DNA from: Plectrocnemia conspersa
Lineage: Eukaryota > Arthropoda > Insecta > Trichoptera > Polycentropodidae
Direction of reading: 5' to 3'
NCBI GenBank assembly: GCA_009617715.1
Contig: VTFK01000573.1
Location: 48,529-112,528, forward strand
DNA: 64,000 bases
The position numbers and the translations under genes are program-made. Below the pieces are notes generated by a model. It was not told where the DNA came from. It ran no database searches and saw only the letters and a program-made list of their open reading frames with translations. Shown here one piece after another: positions 62,676-64,000 of the stretch (position 1 is the stretch's first letter; every line of letters begins with the position of its first letter).

Positions 62676-63888
62676 CTGAATTGCACATAAATCTGTGCTA
62701 CAGTTTTTCTAAAAATGTATTACTGGCCATGCAAAGTAATGCCTCTCATCATCATCGTCATCATCATCAGCATGTTAGGTCCCTTTATACGATGAGAGGC
62801 TACCGTCTCTTCGATTTATAAATTTTTGTTGATGTTCATCTGAATCAAATCACCTCTAGAAGTAACAAACAGCAACAGGAATTCTTATACTTACAAATAC
62901 GATACAAAGTACATACATATATAAAAATATAATTATATTTTAAATCAAGATTGACTGGTAGATTTACTTTTAAGTTATCTATATCTTTCGTGAAAAATGT
63001 TTTTTAAAATGATTTTGCTTGCCCGTTATGAGAATGGACTTGGTATAGATAGCCATTTGCGCCGCTGACTTGTAAAATTCTATATCGATACTACCATCAT
63101 CATTAATTTTGTATTTTACATCTGCGTTTGGATTCTCAATTAATACGTTAGCCAGTTCGACATATCTAGCGTCATCAGAGCTCATTGGATGCTTTTTCAT
63201 ATGATACGTTGCCGCCTTCTTCCATCAAAGCGTATGCTCCTTTTTTTTTTGCCTCTTTTCTAACGATCTGAATGATCTCACTACGATTCAAAATTCGGTG
63301 TTAACGTCAGGATGCGGATTTCTTTGACTGACGTTAAAGCCATCTGATGAGTTCGAACAGTTTTCTAAAGATTGATCAAAACTTCATTTTTTGCACGGTT
63401 CGATTCGTCATACCATTGAGAGCATTTTCCCTAATAATTTAAAATAAAGATAAACATAATTTTTATTTTTTTAAATCGATAATCTTTTATCAAGTAAATA
63501 TGTACAACGCATCTTCTTTTTTTGAGAGTCAAATTAGACTTTGCATTTGAGTGTCTCTCTCGCTTCTGAACCTGATGGCGAAAAGTTCACAAAGGAGCAG
63601 AATCTTTGATACGCTTTAGTCGGACGCATAAACCTTCGCAAAATCTACCTGCCCTGTCCATAAAACCTGCATTACCATTTTCGTAAAGTCATCATTTCGA
63701 TTCGCACCTACATGTACAAACAAAATTAAGTACAGCGTATTAAAGTAAGATAAACGTGTATTGTCGACAGTACCTTAGCTAAAAACGATCTAATTCATGG
63801 TCTTGTATTCGATTGGCGTCAATGCCTCGGATTTGCAAACTCTTGAACCATGCGAGTGTTTCATCTCGTCTGTTCTGTGTCGTATTAG
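62676..63888 (-). pseudogene. Second, broken copy of the unknown Lys-His-rich gene, with 3' flank
   Basis: Counterpart of 56630-57790. The 3' flank (62676-62978) repeats the TCATCATCATC and CAACAG words of 56690-56790. The last exon copy (62979-63430) retains YHMKKHPMSS, AxYVELANVLIENP and DDGSIDIEF. It has lost frame upstream through several small indels, and the acceptor has changed from TTAGCGG to TTAGGG. The middle exon copy (about 63510-63710) and first visible exon copy (about 63775-63888) are also degenerate. The duplicated block is about 1.2 kb and includes the introns. Confidence 0.8.
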
Positions 63889-64000
63889 CTAAATAAATTC
63901 AAAATGATATGAAAAATATTGTATAATCCGAAATATTTTATGGTCTTGTTGATATTTTACTTCCACTGTTTTTCTTGGATTATTGTTATTATTATTGTTA
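63889..64000. other. Window end, AT-rich
   Basis: No feature supported. It is upstream of the broken copy, where its missing first exon might lie beyond the window. Confidence 0.4.

Overview
The window looks like the nuclear genome of an insect, most likely a moth or butterfly. It is very AT-rich, genes are split by short GT-AG introns, mariner, hAT and non-LTR relics are scattered throughout, and the gene families fit: insect lipocalins, pancreatic-lipase-like neutral lipases, allantoicase and arthropod retinol-dehydrogenase-like SDRs. The species cannot be named from the sequence. No CRISPR array, rRNA gene or bacterial-style operon is seen.

Left to right on the + strand: a captured lipocalin fragment inside a repeat (1-367); two tandem four-exon lipocalins, A (1770-2507) and B (4041-4813, frameshifted); three tandem six-exon secreted lipases (6656-8316, 9432-10749, 13542-14904); about 11.7 kb of repeats and transposon relics (14905-26579); and a complete eight-exon allantoicase gene (26580-29384).

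On the - strand from 31.5 to 53.9 kb: a cluster of ER-type short-chain dehydrogenases (RDH11/12-like) and mitochondrial NAD-isocitrate dehydrogenase beta subunit (Idh3b, nine exons, 48753-53862). Three SDR transcription units have their own N-terminal exons (31483-32741, 39100-41951, 45026-48163). Two further blocks (34355-35240 and 36318-38721) carry only exons 3-6 and lie directly downstream of the central gene. All three exon 3-6 blocks begin in the same splice phase, so the single exon 1-2 pair at 41.6-41.95 kb could in principle be spliced to any of them. This arrangement is the most interesting signal in the window.

The last 8 kb hold a duplicated gene of unknown function. The copy at 56866-57778 has intact exons but no visible first exon; the copy at 62979-63888 is broken. 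Its C-terminal domain has a Lys-His-rich layout that loosely recalls bacterial BECR-fold RNase domains. A 2.5-kb hAT transposon with a perfect 8-bp target duplication lies between the copies, and a decayed mariner-type transposase lies just upstream of the intact copy.

The lipocalins, lipases, allantoicase and SDRs suggest secreted or ER-linked lipid, pigment and nitrogen metabolism, but each runs from its own promoter and there is no co-transcription. Six genes carry one small indel, mostly in or near homopolymers, while neighbours such as allantoicase, Idh3b and two SDR genes are intact. These breaks may be consensus errors rather than real pseudogenes.
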